From NCBI RefSeq assembly GCF_018919485.1, contig NZ_JAHLMU010000001.1, positions 1,051,373 to 1,115,372 of the forward strand: 64,000 nt of DNA, written 5' to 3'. Of this stretch, positions 20,001-29,647 are shown one piece after another. The notes beneath the pieces are model-generated. The model made no database searches. It saw only the letters and a program-made list of their open reading frames with translations, and was not told the origin of the DNA. A program made the translations under genes and the position numbers. The stretch comes from Psychrobacter sp. TAE2020. GTDB taxonomy: Bacteria > Pseudomonadota > Gammaproteobacteria > Pseudomonadales > Moraxellaceae. Numbering within the stretch: the stretch's first letter is position 1; each line of letters opens with the position of its first letter.

Positions 20001-20282
20001 CCAGCTAAAGATTAATGAAGTTTTTTTAGCCGATAATTTTTTATTAGTAGATTGCTCATCACTAGTAGATGAATTATCGCTTAGAATAGTAGCAGCAAGT
20101 GCTACACCTCTTTGACTGATAACTATTAAGATTAACGAGATACCTAACAGATAAGGCAAAATTGATAGACTAGCTATCTCTATCGATAGCAAACTGGCTG
20201 GCAAGGTATTACTACTGGCAATAGCTAAGACGGCGATCATCACCGTTAAGATAAGTATGCTTAGTAACCAATACACTAGCAC
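17028..20282 (-). CDS. comEC: ComEC/Rec2 DNA-uptake channel
   Basis: An inner-membrane channel that passes single-stranded DNA into the cytoplasm during natural transformation. At 1084 residues it is long for the family. It has an N-terminal membrane segment pair, a periplasmic OB-like region, the competence domain (TGDRSLISRETKDLYQLAGI, then SHLLAISGTHVLFLA) with many membrane helices, and a long C-terminal soluble region. That region occupies the place of the beta-lactamase-like domain, yet I find no HxHxDH metal motif in it. The extreme C-terminus is low-complexity Asp/Thr (hexamer CAGTAT repeats near 17078). Confidence 0.92.
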   Translation of the reverse strand: MLVYWLLSILILTVMIAVLAIASSNTLPASLLSIEIASLSILPYLLGISLILIVISQRGVALAATILSDNSSTSDEQSTNKKLSAKKTSLIFSWLSQALYYLCIAALAILLVMASALQALSSHQRAENTKLALSMRVQALVTIEGISDSLYDPTSNSGYRQVATLSYVAPLIAELTAQELAIITAEQLQLNTSDNEGINRKFNDISITTSRAATYRVLLSAYPKTNTSSNNLATVNRLQPGDQLLMSLSLVPLATSEQALNNPTGFDSYRWLRGRHIDGVANIISVGVPINNLANSANTVNSSETATDSAAADNAIAPLTVLSNASLSFKHWRTKIDQQRWQLRQSFYQHWPSLSPAQQQANAVALSLLTGDRSLISRETKDLYQLAGISHLLAISGTHVLFLAIMLAGLVVLVSDRFCPILYSYLPRWQLRWGVMISAAFIYALFTGFDVPAARTAWMLLAVGLVRLSLVPVSAMRVLLALAVLLAWFDPYVLWQAGYWLSFVAVALILKYDNGLQQQHSDNSFKNSPQLLSKHQQNWRNNSLIYSILTKTWPLIKRLFKLQCWLFIALLPITLLLFGKASFWSLVINLFAISLFGWVIIPLNLLAGLCYLLWPSVASTIWLLVTTIMMNVHQLIAWLTSLPAVSSAWLYTPVNTAILLMGLLVLLPWLLPPKLLSRWLALPPLSLLIITLYANQQRLSSTPTLYVLPTNDSYLTAAVLQYPVNAIKMKDFNRDDKSAQQSSDSISWLILADHRPKTARTTVSMLTAEQLSATLTQQLGTLAIKRLEGIVVQTGSATPTAKQHYKQQSTLNIAYSPEGESLLALTARQLSQSLPTKHYWQAGEHKKLAAAKQRVITHDRLANKPISKSVSSNLVISAQHCGAGKVWQSANETLTIKAVTGWPMIADSSVWDCSLLIESDEPIDILQFNPANPVKSPVLTSQILRPAVSPATTSPLHKQAQPSKSRLILDVATHQRLWQLWQLMCTAGELDVDTDKPIKVIKDSDVQDQHNQHNYLSKHSSNWLTHSSSAVPSSVLIAQQVEQLLSYDNKPLAVAFAATANFDTDTDTVTDSNVDINSHNNTIK

Positions 20283-20587
20283 TCCTTAGTTAATTACCTA
20301 CTTAACCCAATACGCTAGATCGTTCAATGAGTCAGAGATTATCGTTAAGCTTGGCTGATCGAACTCTATAAAATAATGTGAAATTGCTACAGCCTTTAGG
20401 CTCATTAGCCTTGCTTTATAGCTTAGTCTGAACAATAGCATTTCTATTTATATTACCCTATACTGAATGCAGTTGTTGCAACTATTGGCCATCACAGCTG
20501 ATGCTACGCTCCATAAGTGTTTCTATTTTTATCCATTAAATCTTTAACTATCAGCCACTTAATGTCAGTAGTGGTGACCCTTATACC
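20283..20587. other. Divergent intergenic region comEC / DUF2062
   Basis: 305 bp between two divergent starts. It must contain both promoters; I see only weak -10-like AT stretches and no convincing operator, RNA or repeat. Confidence 0.4.
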
Positions 20588-21211
20588 ATGATCAAAGGCA
20601 AGCCTGTGCCAAAAAAACACCTAAAAAACCTGCTGCCTACACCTGAAAAGATTCTAGAGAGTCGCACCTTAAAGGTATTTGCACCTTACCTAACCGATGC
20701 ACGGCTTTGGCAATTCAATCGCCACAGTTTGAATAAAGCGGTATATATAGGAGTACTGAGTGCTTTTTTCCCACTGCCAGGACAGATGCTACTGGCATTA
20801 ATCGGAGCGCTTGTCTTCCGGGCCAACGTACCGATGGCTCTTGGACTGACTTGGATTACCAATCCACTCACTACCTTACCGGTATTCTATGCTGGCTACT
20901 ATGTGGGTGCCAAGATTCTTGACGTGCCAATGATCAGTTTACGGCTGATTGGCCGTATGATTACTGACTTTAGCTTATGGATTATATCTGATGGGGCCAA
21001 CCCCTTTATCACTTATAAAGGGGTGGTATCGATCGGAGCGTTTTGTTTAGGATTGACACTGTTAGCCATCCTAACCAGTTTGATTTGTGGTTTAGCCTTT
21101 AAAGCGATTTGGCGCTATAAAACTATCGTCAGTTGGCAAAGACGTCCTCAAGATGCAAAAAGTAAGGATAAATCAGCAAAAGATAAACCGTTAAAAAAGC
21201 CTTTAGAATAA
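20588..21211 (+). CDS. DUF2062 domain membrane protein
   Basis: A 207-residue protein with a DUF2062 core: a short basic N-terminus, then hydrophobic helices in AVYIGVLSAFFPLPGQMLLA and ALGLTWITNPLTTLPVFYAG. FxPxPxQ and NPxTxxP are the recognised conserved patterns. The basic C-terminal tail (KSKDKSAKDKPLKKPLE) should face the cytoplasm. The biochemical function is unknown. It is convergent with lolD and divergent from comEC, a neighbourhood also seen in related genera. Confidence 0.85.
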   Translation: MIKGKPVPKKHLKNLLPTPEKILESRTLKVFAPYLTDARLWQFNRHSLNKAVYIGVLSAFFPLPGQMLLALIGALVFRANVPMALGLTWITNPLTTLPVFYAGYYVGAKILDVPMISLRLIGRMITDFSLWIISDGANPFITYKGVVSIGAFCLGLTLLAILTSLICGLAFKAIWRYKTIVSWQRRPQDAKSKDKSAKDKPLKKPLE

Positions 21212-21323
21212 TTACTCAAAGCCGCTAGCAAAAATAACTTCCACTAGACACTTAGATTAGAGACAGCTCACACCACTACTGAGCTTATCGGCACTGAATA
21301 TTTAGCATCCATTAGACCCCTTG

Positions 21324-22004
21324 CTAATACTGTTCCCACTTACCATTGCGCAATAACAACTGCCTATCAGCCAGTGCTGCTAAGTTGCGATCATGAGTCA
21401 CCATTAATAGCGCAGTTTGCATAGTGTTTTGTAACTCAGAAAGCATGGCAAAAACACTTTGCGCATTGTCATAATCCAAGTTACCCGTCGGCTCATCCGC
21501 CAATATTAGCGAGGGCTTAGTCACTAGAGCACGCGCAATAGCAACACGTTGACGCTCACCACCTGATAGCTCACCTGGTCTATGTTCTAACCGATGACCC
21601 AATCCGACATTTTCTAAGATTTCAATCGCTTGATTACGGGCATCAGCGGTAGAGACTTTTGGACGCATCAATAACGGCATAGCTACGTTTTCTATGGCCG
21701 TAAACTCCGCCAATAGATGATGAAACTGGTAAACAAACCCTAAGTGCTGGTTACGCATTAACCCACGCTCAGTCTCGTTCATGTGATTAAGACACTTACC
21801 ATGTAGCCAGACTTCGCCACTAGTAGGCGTATCCAAACCACCGAGTAGATGCAATAAGGTACTTTTTCCTGAGCCACTAGTGCCAACGATGGCTATGCGT
21901 TCGCCAGGTCTTACTGACAAGTCTAAACCAGTTAATACCTGTGTGCGTACAGCGCCTTCATCATATATTTTACTGATGTTGGTCGCCTCTAAAATAGCAG
22001 ACAT
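21324..22004 (-). CDS. lolD: Lipoprotein-releasing ABC transporter ATPase LolD
   Basis: The ATPase of the Lol complex that extracts outer-membrane lipoproteins from the inner membrane and hands them to LolA. The 226-residue chain has Walker [10 protein letters not shown], signature [15 protein letters not shown], Walker [13 protein letters not shown] and an H-loop VTHDRNLA. An upstream in-frame start exists, but AAGGAAG lies directly before the ATG at 22004. It starts 52 bp after the permease gene and is surely co-transcribed with it. Confidence 0.95.
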   Translation of the reverse strand: MSAILEATNISKIYDEGAVRTQVLTGLDLSVRPGERIAIVGTSGSGKSTLLHLLGGLDTPTSGEVWLHGKCLNHMNETERGLMRNQHLGFVYQFHHLLAEFTAIENVAMPLLMRPKVSTADARNQAIEILENVGLGHRLEHRPGELSGGERQRVAIARALVTKPSLILADEPTGNLDYDNAQSVFAMLSELQNTMQTALLMVTHDRNLAALADRQLLLRNGKWEQY

Positions 22005-22056
22005 AGCACTTCCTTTTTTTATATTACAATTCAACTTATTATTTCTTTTATCGCCA

Positions 22057-23292
22057 TTATTCGTAACGCAAGGTCTGCGCTGGTTGAATCCTAGCGGCTC
22101 GACGTGCTGGATAAATAGTCGCCAAAAAGCTTAAGATAAATGAAGCCCCAGTTATCAATACCACATCTACCAAACGCAGCTCCGAAGGTAAGTAGTTGAT
22201 AAAATAGGCGTCAAATAGATTCAGACCAAAGCTTTGATTGATAAAACCTAGGATATCACCAACCGTTAGCGCAAATATGATGCCCAAAATCGTGCCAGCG
22301 ATAGTGCCAATAAAGCCAATCACTACTCCTTGTACCATAAATATTTGAGTGATCAGCTTTGGTGAGGCGCCAAAAGTTTTTAAGATAGCGATATCGGCTT
22401 TTTTATCAGTGACTAGCATAACCAAGCTGGAAACGATATTAAACGCCGCTACTAGAATAATCAAAAATAACAGCAAGCCAACCATAGCTTTTTCCATTTG
22501 GATAGCACCAAATAAATTACCATGCGTCTGCGTCCAGTCATTGGGATAGAGCTGATCAGGTGCTATAGCAGCAGCTTTTTGTGCAGCCATAGGTGCAGTA
22601 AAGATATCATCTAGCTTTAGACGAATACCTTGGGCACCAGCAGGCAAGCGCAGTAGTTTAGCGGCATCATTCATCGGAATAAAGGCCATTAAGCTATCCA
22701 CTTCCGGACTGATACTGAATATACCTGTCAAAGTAAAACGTTTAAAGCGCGGAATAACCCCAGCTGGTGACGGCGATGCTTCTGGCAATACTAGAGTGAC
22801 TTTATCGCCGATACGTAATCCTAGCGACTGCACCATCTCTTCACCCAATACGATACTGAAATCACCACTTTTTAGGGTATCGATGCTGCCTTCAGTCATG
22901 TTGTCATTGATAATTGAGACGTTTTTCTCATACTCAGGATCAATCCCAGTGACCATAATGCCAGCCACTTGACCGTTGGAAGTCAGCATACCCTGCAGCT
23001 GAATAAAAGGCGCTACAGCGACGACTTCTGGATCTTTTTTGATCTCATCAGCCAGCTGTTGCCAGTCACCAATAACCTCAGTTGAGATAACAGTTGCTTG
23101 AGGCACCATACCCAGAATACGGGTTTTAAGCTCTCGATCAAAGCCATTCATCACTGACAATACGGTGATTAATACCGCCACCCCAAGAGTCAGACCGACC
23201 ATTGAAATAAGCGATATAAAAGAGATAAAGCGGTTACTGCGCTCTGCTCGGGTATAGCGTAGACCAATAAATAAGGCTAAAGGACGAAACAT
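22057..23292 (-). CDS. lolC: Lipoprotein-releasing ABC transporter permease (LolC/LolE family)
   Basis: A 411-residue membrane subunit with one helix near the N-terminus ([20 protein letters not shown]), a large periplasmic domain and three C-terminal helices with an FtsX-like region ending [15 protein letters not shown]. The family collects lipoproteins together with LolD. Only one such permease is present here, where enterobacteria have lolC and lolE flanking lolD, so it may act as a homodimer (a LolF-type arrangement) or have a partner elsewhere. The ATG at 23292 is chosen because it precedes the conserved [13 protein letters not shown]. Confidence 0.9.
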   Translation of the reverse strand: MFRPLALFIGLRYTRAERSNRFISFISLISMVGLTLGVAVLITVLSVMNGFDRELKTRILGMVPQATVISTEVIGDWQQLADEIKKDPEVVAVAPFIQLQGMLTSNGQVAGIMVTGIDPEYEKNVSIINDNMTEGSIDTLKSGDFSIVLGEEMVQSLGLRIGDKVTLVLPEASPSPAGVIPRFKRFTLTGIFSISPEVDSLMAFIPMNDAAKLLRLPAGAQGIRLKLDDIFTAPMAAQKAAAIAPDQLYPNDWTQTHGNLFGAIQMEKAMVGLLLFLIILVAAFNIVSSLVMLVTDKKADIAILKTFGASPKLITQIFMVQGVVIGFIGTIAGTILGIIFALTVGDILGFINQSFGLNLFDAYFINYLPSELRLVDVVLITGASFILSFLATIYPARRAARIQPAQTLRYE

Positions 23293-23703
23293 ATTCAAAC
23301 TCTTTATCTTATCTAACAACAGCAGCACAAATGCTAGGATAATGATTTAGCTTTGCGCTGAGGAGTAGATATGGTTTTAGACAGACTTGCTAATTATTTG
23401 ATGCTGTATTAACACTTTATATGATTTTGTATTTTGGTGTTTATAGTGTTTAGGCTGGCAAAAAGGGGATAGTTTGACACAATTTGTCTAAAATGTGCTA
23501 TTAAACGTCGTCCTTAGGAGTAAAATAAAAGCGCTATTTTAAAAAAAGCACTGCTTTGTTATTATTTTTTATGGGGGGCTTGCTATTAGTTGAGTCTATA
23601 CCTATATATTGTATGTAAAGGATTATTGTCATTAACCCATCAGTGTTGTTTGTTGAACTTTTTAGGTCCAAACTTCACAGCTGACTTAAGTTTGAGTATT
23701 TTC
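23293..23703. other. Intergenic region between lolC and an orphan gene
   Basis: 411 bp, AT-rich, between divergent genes. A TTGACA at 23474-23479 is followed by an extended -10-like TGCTATTAA at 23497-23505, but the spacing of about 19 is long. I see no RNA gene or repeat. Confidence 0.35.
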
Positions 23704-24696
23704 ATGACTACTAATTATCATTATAAAAACCTACAATCTCCTACCAAAATCACCTTAACCGAAGCCCAAACGGCTGGTCATGCTGACCATTGGCGTATCT
23801 TAACCGATGACATGAGCCATGATGTACCTGAATGGTTACAGCAGATGATTGAGCAAGCCACAATGCCTAAAGGCCTCAATAGCAATGTCAGTGCTAAAGA
23901 CAGCTGCTTATTGCTCTCTGAGGATCAACCTTGCCATATCAATCAAGTACTAGCGATGAAAGACGGTAAACCTGAACGTTTTGTCAACGCCTACCCTTGT
24001 GTCGATAGTCTGTATGGTCTTAATTGCACTATTGAGCGTATGATCGTCAATGAGACTACTCATGATGCGGTACTGCGTCTACGGACTGCTGATGGCAGTA
24101 TAATTTATGCCTTTGATCAGCTTTACACCGCCAATCGCCATTTATATCAGCAAGGTACTTCTTATTTTGTCAACTTCAGTGCTTGGGCGCATGAGATTAC
24201 TATCAGCGAACAACAAGAAGTGATTATGGTTGAGGACCAAGAAGCCATTCGTTCTCATCGTGCTTTTAACGACATCGTGGCCGCCAATAACGGTCAAGTA
24301 CCTACTGACATTCAAGAGCAAGTCAAAGACTGGCAGCCAACGACTAAAGAACAAATGGAGCCCGTAGAAATCAACCTAGGTCACATGTGTGCTTATTTAT
24401 TTGGCGATACTTTAGGTCAAGAGGACGAAGCTTGGTGTCAAGGACAAGTGCTAGGTAAGCAACAATGTAAATTCAATGGTAAAGATATCATACTGTTCGA
24501 TGTGGTCATCTTACGTGAGCAAGATGCCGATCCATTCGTGGTTCGTATCGCTGCGCCTAGTACCCCCCAAACTCAAGCCATTGGTGTGCTCAACTATATC
24601 CAAGCTAATATTTGGCTACAAGCAGCTATCTATAAAGAAAACCAAAACAAACAAAATACTAAGCTGCAACTGCAGACTCAATCGCGAGCCAGCTAG
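23704..24696 (+). CDS. Conserved-looking protein of unknown function
   Basis: I do not recognise this 330-residue protein. It has no signal peptide or membrane segment and is mildly acidic, with a Gln/Asn/Lys-rich tail. A central stretch rich in aromatic and hydrophobic residues (SIIYAFDQLYTANRHLYQQG) and a second segment near FNGKDIILFDVVILREQD suggest two beta-rich modules. The frame opens at a TTG 38 codons earlier, but the ATG at 23704 is the first good start; there is no clear Shine-Dalgarno. It stands alone, closed by a strong terminator. Coding is supported by its length and regular codon use. Confidence 0.65.
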   Translation: MTTNYHYKNLQSPTKITLTEAQTAGHADHWRILTDDMSHDVPEWLQQMIEQATMPKGLNSNVSAKDSCLLLSEDQPCHINQVLAMKDGKPERFVNAYPCVDSLYGLNCTIERMIVNETTHDAVLRLRTADGSIIYAFDQLYTANRHLYQQGTSYFVNFSAWAHEITISEQQEVIMVEDQEAIRSHRAFNDIVAANNGQVPTDIQEQVKDWQPTTKEQMEPVEINLGHMCAYLFGDTLGQEDEAWCQGQVLGKQQCKFNGKDIILFDVVILREQDADPFVVRIAAPSTPQTQAIGVLNYIQANIWLQAAIYKENQNKQNTKLQLQTQSRAS

Positions 24697-24778
24697 CCAA
24701 GCTAATGCAGTCAGCATAGTTACAGAGTCGAGCTGCTAACTAAGCAAATCTTGTCTTAAGTCGATAAGCTAGCCCATA

Positions 24779-24809
24779 AAAAAGCCCTTAACTGTATTAA
24801 GGGCTTTTT
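24779..24809. terminator. Bidirectional terminator
   Basis: A perfect 13-bp stem (AAAAAGCCCTTAA with TTAAGGGCTTTTT) and a 5-base loop, with T-runs on either strand, lies between the convergent orphan gene and the SCP2 gene. Confidence 0.9.
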
Positions 24810-24934
24810 GTGTAGTGGCGATTATTTCCAAAACCTTGTACGTATTTAGCGCTCAAAGTTAGCACTCGAAGACTATATTGCCGCCAAAGGCTAGGCTAAC
24901 ATCGAACCTCAAATAACATAGCTACTGAAATAGC

Positions 24935-25324
24935 TTAAGCAGTAGTAGTGATTGACTTAATGCGCTTAAACAGCTCTTTTTGCTCAGTGCTAGGACGAGC
25001 GGTTTGTAATGCCATCAATTGTGACATATCGCCTTCGACACGGATTTTGCCACTCATAAAAGCACCCATGATTTCATTCATGTCGAAGTTAGTGACTGTA
25101 GATTGTAGCGTATCACGATCTAATACTAGGGTCGTAGTCGCTTTATCATTCAAGCCACGCTGCAATAGACCATTAGCGAAGCTAGCTTCAATAGTCTCAC
25201 TGCCATCAGCAACTTTAAGGTTGATCACCATAGCGGCTAGAGCTGGTGGTAGGTTCAACTCACCTGCTTCGTTACCAAATTCTTCAACTTGTACAAACCA
25301 TTCGTCAGTTAAAAAAACAGCCAT
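24935..25324 (-). CDS. SCP2 sterol-binding domain protein
   Basis: A 129-residue cytosolic protein with one SCP2 domain. The alternating pattern MVINLKVADGSETIEASFANGL, TTLVLDRDTLQSTVTNF and MSGKIRVEGDMSQLMAL is typical, with GKIxVxGDMxxLM being the family hallmark. SCP2 domains bind hydrophobic ligands such as fatty acids or acyl-CoA; the ligand is unknown. AAGGATAATGAA precedes the ATG. It is monocistronic. Confidence 0.85.
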   Translation of the reverse strand: MAVFLTDEWFVQVEEFGNEAGELNLPPALAAMVINLKVADGSETIEASFANGLLQRGLNDKATTTLVLDRDTLQSTVTNFDMNEIMGAFMSGKIRVEGDMSQLMALQTARPSTEQKELFKRIKSITTTA

Positions 25325-25767
25325 TTCATTATCCTTTATGATTGAGTAGTTAATAAACTAAAAGTAGTTCTTGTAACCTTGATGAGATTCTTCCTATCCA
25401 CTAGATCAAGTAATAGAGCTATTAGATAAGACAATCGAGGGCTCATCATTATTATGCCGTGGTTTTTGGAGAAGTAAAGAGTGTTAACCACGACAAATAG
25501 TAACAGCGACCAGTAAGCAATAAAATATTAGTGTTTTGTAACTGCATTTAGGCAAGGTAATCACCTGATTTCACTCACTAATCAGCTTTTTAAATTTAAT
25601 TCCTTACATTTCATATTGATATATTGATTTTTTTTGTTATTATAACTGTCTATAGTTGTAGTGCTTTATTGTGCTATTTTTCAATATCCCACAGCGCTTT
25701 ATCAGTGAATTATTAAAAGCTATCAGTTAAATTGTTTACCAAAGAGTTTGTATTTTGGCGCATGAGT

Positions 25768-25785
25768 TTGATGATATTTCATCAA
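25768..25785. promoter_or_regulatory. Palindromic operator candidate upstream of ccoN
   Basis: TTGATGATATTTCATCAA has 7-bp arms around TATT. The outer half-sites TTGAT/ATCAA are those of FNR/Anr boxes, but they are eight rather than four bases apart, so it is not a classical FNR site. It lies about 200 bp upstream of the best promoter. Confidence 0.4.
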
Positions 25786-25971
25786 TATTGCGTTACAATA
25801 CCTTAAACAGAGTCGGGAGTTTTAACTAAACATTACGCAAATATTTTTTTGTCAGCCGCCGCCAGCTTAATTCTATAATTAACGACTTATTTTATCAACG
25901 CTAGACCGGTTAATTATATAAGCACCAATACACCCTATCAAACCTCGATTTGATTTCAAAAGACGGCAGTT

Positions 25972-25999
25972 TTGTTGTTACTTCAATACTATATATAAT
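25972..25999 (+). promoter_or_regulatory. Candidate promoter of ccoNOQP
   Basis: TTGTTG (25972-25977), 16 bases, then TATAAT (25994-25999). The -10 is perfect and the -35 moderate. This implies a leader of roughly 180 bases before ccoN. Confidence 0.4.
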
Positions 26000-26184
26000 C
26001 CCACTATCAACTGGCTAAAGTCTTATCTTGATAGGTTATAATATTCAGGTAGCAAATCAGACATCAACTTATACCGCGCATTTACCGCGATCGTTAACTA
26101 GTTATAGAATTATTTTTTATAACGAGGGTACGGTGAATATTTAGTTAACACTGTTGATCATTCAGGCTGTAAAGGAATCATCCA

Positions 26185-27666
26185 ATGAGTTTACAAAACA
26201 CAGCAGTCGCTCCAGTGGACCGTGAGTACGAAATCACTATTATACGATTTTTTACTACTATGGCCGTAGTATGGGGCATTATCGGTATGAGTCTCGGTGT
26301 TTTCCTTGCCTCACAATTGGCATGGCCAGCGCTTAACTTTGATACACCATGGCTGACTTTTAGTCGTTTAAGACCACTGCATACTAATGCTGTTATTTTT
26401 GCATTCGGTGGCTCAGCCTTGTTCGCTACCTCCTATTATATTGTTCAGCGTACCTGTAAGACTAGACTATTTGCCCCTTACCTTGCTTGGTTTACCTTTT
26501 GGGGTTGGCAGGCAGTTATCGTCTCCGCGGTCATCACTCTTCCGTTAGGATTAACCTCTACTAAGGAATATGCTGAACTAGAGTGGCCGATCGATATTTT
26601 GATCGCTTTAGTATGGATATCTTATGCCATCGTCTTCTTCGGTACTTTAATTAAGCGCAAAACCTCACATATCTATGTGGCTAACTGGTTCTTTGCCGCC
26701 TTTATTATCACAATTGCATTACTGCATATTGTCAATAGTATGGCTATCCCCGTTAGTGCGTTTAAGTCTTACTCACTATTTGGTGGTGCGACCGATGCAA
26801 TGGTGCAATGGTGGTATGGACATAATGCAGTAGGCTTTTATCTAACTGCCGCTTTCTTAGGAATGATGTACTACTTCGTTCCCGTACAGATAGGTCGTCC
26901 TATTTACTCTTACCGCCTTTCTATCGTTCACTTTTGGGCATTGATTGCTTCATATATGTGGGCTGGTGGTCACCATCTTCATTATTCAGCCTTGCCAGAT
27001 TGGACGCAGTCGTTAGCGATGGTGTTCTCTATTATCCTATTCGCACCTTCTTGGGGCGGTATGATTAATGGTGTCCTTACTCTATCTGGAAGCTGGGATA
27101 AACTACGTACCGATCCGATTATTCGCTTTATGATCGTTGCTTTATCCTTCTATGCGATGTCAACGTTCGAAGGGCCGATGATGTCTATTAAAACCGTCAA
27201 CGCCTTATCGCATAATACTGACTGGACTATTGGTCACGTACACTCAGGCGCACTTGGCTGGGTAGGTATGATCACTATTGGTTCGTTGTATGTGTTGTTA
27301 CCTCGTATTTATAATAAGCCAAAAATGTACTCTATCAGCTTGATTACTACTCACTTTTGGCTAGCAACAGCAGGTACTATTTTCTATATCGTTTCGATGT
27401 GGATCTCAGGTATCGGCCAAGGTATGATGTGGTTGGCTACTAACCCTGATGGTACTTTAGTATATAGTTTTGTTGACACGGTTGAGTTCTCACACTTCCC
27501 ATATATTGGTCGTGCATTCGGCGGTCTACTTTATGTTTCAGGCATGTTCGTAATGGCTTATAACTGTTATAAAACCCTTAAAATGCCAGAAGGTAAGCCT
27601 GTAGATATCGCTGATCCAACTGATCATAACCCTAGTGTCAATGAGTCACAGACGGCTAAAATATAA
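26185..27666 (+). CDS. ccoN: cbb3-type cytochrome c oxidase subunit I
   Basis: The catalytic subunit of the high-affinity cbb3 oxidase, holding heme b and the heme b3-CuB centre that reduces oxygen. Its 493 residues carry the conserved histidines in [45 protein letters not shown] and [15 protein letters not shown], across about twelve membrane helices. AAGGAATC precedes the ATG. It is first in an operon with ccoO, ccoQ and ccoP at short or overlapping junctions. Confidence 0.97.
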   Translation: MSLQNTAVAPVDREYEITIIRFFTTMAVVWGIIGMSLGVFLASQLAWPALNFDTPWLTFSRLRPLHTNAVIFAFGGSALFATSYYIVQRTCKTRLFAPYLAWFTFWGWQAVIVSAVITLPLGLTSTKEYAELEWPIDILIALVWISYAIVFFGTLIKRKTSHIYVANWFFAAFIITIALLHIVNSMAIPVSAFKSYSLFGGATDAMVQWWYGHNAVGFYLTAAFLGMMYYFVPVQIGRPIYSYRLSIVHFWALIASYMWAGGHHLHYSALPDWTQSLAMVFSIILFAPSWGGMINGVLTLSGSWDKLRTDPIIRFMIVALSFYAMSTFEGPMMSIKTVNALSHNTDWTIGHVHSGALGWVGMITIGSLYVLLPRIYNKPKMYSISLITTHFWLATAGTIFYIVSMWISGIGQGMMWLATNPDGTLVYSFVDTVEFSHFPYIGRAFGGLLYVSGMFVMAYNCYKTLKMPEGKPVDIADPTDHNPSVNESQTAKI

Positions 27667-27675
27667 GGAACGATC

Positions 27676-28314
27676 ATGGCTGGTACACCGCATGAGATTA
27701 TTGAAAAAAACACAGGTTTGTTGGTTATCGGTATCGTTATCGCAATCAGCTTTGCAACCTTAGTTGAGATTGTACCGCTAATTTATGATAACAAAGGTCC
27801 TGAAGAAGGTGGGGTGAACGCACCGCTACCTTCTATGGAGCCGTGGACTGCACTTGAGTTCGAAGGTCGTGACATCTACATTCGTGAAGGTTGTCATGTC
27901 TGCCATACACAGATGGTACGTCCATTGCGTGCAGAAGTTGAACGTTATGGACCTTACTCACGTGCTGCTGAATCAACTTGGGATCATCCCTTCTTGTGGG
28001 GTTCTAAACGTACTGGACCAGATCTAGCACGAGTTGGCGGACGCTATTCAGAAGACTGGCAGAAGCAACATTTAATGAACCCACGTTCATTAGTACCTGA
28101 ATCAATTATGCCAGGATTTCCATGGCTTGCAGAAAATGAAATCAACGGTACTAACGTGCAAACCAAGATGCGTCTATTCCGTGACCGTTTCGGTGTTCCG
28201 TACACTCAAGAGGACATAGATGGCGCTCCCGATGCTGTACTTGGCGCTACGGAACTTGACGCTTTAGTCGCCTATCTTCAACAGTTAGGTACTGCAATGG
28301 AAGGACAGCGCTAA
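27676..28314 (+). CDS. ccoO: cbb3-type cytochrome c oxidase subunit II (mono-heme)
   Basis: A membrane-anchored c-type cytochrome that feeds electrons to CcoN. An N-terminal helix ([20 protein letters not shown]) precedes a periplasmic domain with a single heme site C73-x-x-C76-H77 in [14 protein letters not shown]; the axial Met is probably in the SIMPGFPWL segment. 212 residues is normal. It starts nine bases after ccoN and its stop overlaps the ccoQ start. Confidence 0.97.
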   Translation: MAGTPHEIIEKNTGLLVIGIVIAISFATLVEIVPLIYDNKGPEEGGVNAPLPSMEPWTALEFEGRDIYIREGCHVCHTQMVRPLRAEVERYGPYSRAAESTWDHPFLWGSKRTGPDLARVGGRYSEDWQKQHLMNPRSLVPESIMPGFPWLAENEINGTNVQTKMRLFRDRFGVPYTQEDIDGAPDAVLGATELDALVAYLQQLGTAMEGQR

Positions 28315-28496
28315 TGGGTATTGGTGAATTACAAACAATTGCAACTGTTTCAGCTTTTGTTGCCTTTATAGGTGTTGCATGGTGGGCGTATTCACCAAAA
28401 AACAAAAAACGCTTCGAAGAAGATGCACAGCTTGCGCTTGACGATGAGGTTGTAGATACTTTATCTGAAGAGCAGCGCAATAAGGATGAAAGATGA
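28314..28496 (+). CDS. ccoQ: cbb3 oxidase small subunit CcoQ/FixQ
   Basis: A 60-residue single-helix protein (FVAFIGVAWWAYSPKNKKRFEE) with the acidic C-terminal tail typical of CcoQ, which stabilises the oxidase and CcoP interaction. Its ATG overlaps the ccoO stop (TAATG), and its own stop overlaps the ccoP ATG, so translation is coupled throughout. Confidence 0.92.
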   Translation: MGIGELQTIATVSAFVAFIGVAWWAYSPKNKKRFEEDAQLALDDEVVDTLSEEQRNKDER

Positions 28497-29647
28497 CAGT
28501 TTTTTGGAGTTCTTGGATTACCATAATTGCCTTTTCGTGTTGGTTGTTTATTCTTGGCGTACTGTTAATGGTACTCAAGTTTAAACCTGAAGTAGAAGAG
28601 GATGGTACTACTGGTCATGACTATGACGGTATTCGAGAATACGATAAACCACTTCCTAAATGGTGGTTAGTAATATTTTTTGGCTCAATAGCTTGGGGTA
28701 TAGTTTATTGGGTATTCTTCCCAGCTATGTTCCCTGGTACTTGGCATGGCATCGCAACAGTAGAAGTCGATGGCGACACAGTACCTTGGACCTCGAAAAA
28801 CGAGCTTTATAGTGAGCTTGAAGAAAACAATAAAGTATTCACTGATAACTTTGAAAAGTCTATTTTAGCTAAAGCGAATGCTACTAGTGCTACTGAAACC
28901 TTGAATGAACTTTCTGTTCTTCAAGCGACTATGCGTCGCAGTGAGACACCACCAGCAGACTTGAAAACTCAAATAGATAAGAAAATCGAAGCGCTTGCCC
29001 CAGCTGTTGAGAAACTTGCGCAAAATCCAAGTGCTTTAAAAGTTGGTAGCCGTTTGTTCTTGCAGAATTGTGCAGTATGTCATGGCTCTAATGCGAAAGG
29101 TGCACTAGGCTATCCTAACTTGACAGATGGTGACTGGTTATATGGCGGCAATGCTAGTAATCTTCTAGCCACACTTCATAATGGACGTGTCGGCGGTATG
29201 CCAGCTTGGCGTGAACAGATTGGTGAAGAAGGCGTTCGTGCCGCTTCCGAATATGTTTTATCTTTATCTGCCAACAATGGTAGCAAAGCTAATGGCGAAC
29301 TTGATAAAACTTTAGTGGCTCAAGGTAGCGCTATTTTTGCTCAAAACTGTGCCCTTTGTCATGGTAAAGATGGTAAAGGTATGATTTCAGCGGGTGCTCC
29401 TAACCTTACTGATCAGATTTGGTTGTATGGTGGTGATCGTGAGACAGTACGTAATACTTTACGTTATGGTCGCGCTGGTGTTATGCCACAGTGGGAAACT
29501 AAGCTAGGTAATGAGCGTATTATGTTAGTCGTTGCTTATGTTTACTCGCTGTCAGACAGAAATACTAAAACAGTTAAACCTGACACTAATATTACCGCTA
29601 GTGCTACTGCTCCTTTAGCTGCAGTAGAAGTAAGCAGCGCTAACTAA
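28493..29647 (+). CDS. ccoP: cbb3-type cytochrome c oxidase subunit III (di-heme)
   Basis: A di-heme cytochrome c that receives electrons from the bc1 complex or soluble cytochromes. Two N-terminal helices are followed by heme sites C193-x-x-C196-H197 (QNCAVCHGSNAKG) and C286-x-x-C289-H290 (QNCALCHGKDGKG). The helices (WITIIAFSCWLFILGVLLMV and WWLVIFFGSIAWGIVYWVFF) match the long, two-helix CcoP class. At 384 residues it is somewhat long owing to a charged spacer of about 90 residues before the first heme. It ends with a terminator downstream. Confidence 0.96.
   Translation: MTVFWSSWITIIAFSCWLFILGVLLMVLKFKPEVEEDGTTGHDYDGIREYDKPLPKWWLVIFFGSIAWGIVYWVFFPAMFPGTWHGIATVEVDGDTVPWTSKNELYSELEENNKVFTDNFEKSILAKANATSATETLNELSVLQATMRRSETPPADLKTQIDKKIEALAPAVEKLAQNPSALKVGSRLFLQNCAVCHGSNAKGALGYPNLTDGDWLYGGNASNLLATLHNGRVGGMPAWREQIGEEGVRAASEYVLSLSANNGSKANGELDKTLVAQGSAIFAQNCALCHGKDGKGMISAGAPNLTDQIWLYGGDRETVRNTLRYGRAGVMPQWETKLGNERIMLVVAYVYSLSDRNTKTVKPDTNITASATAPLAAVEVSSAN

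Larger units (their letters stand above)
25325..26184. other. Long regulatory region upstream of the cbb3 oxidase operon
   Basis: An 860-bp AT-rich gap. It contains a perfect dyad at 25768, a second dyad ATCAAA-N6-TTTGAT at 25937-25954, a third with arms CTATCAA/TTGATAG at 26004-26034, and a plausible promoter near 25972. No reading frame of note was found. The length suggests complex oxygen-dependent control or an unrecognised small RNA. Confidence 0.5.

Noticed and set aside
25768..25785. FNR/Anr box upstream of ccoN
   Set aside because: Half-sites TTGAT and ATCAA are present but eight bases apart; the classical spacing is four. Listed only as an unassigned dyad.
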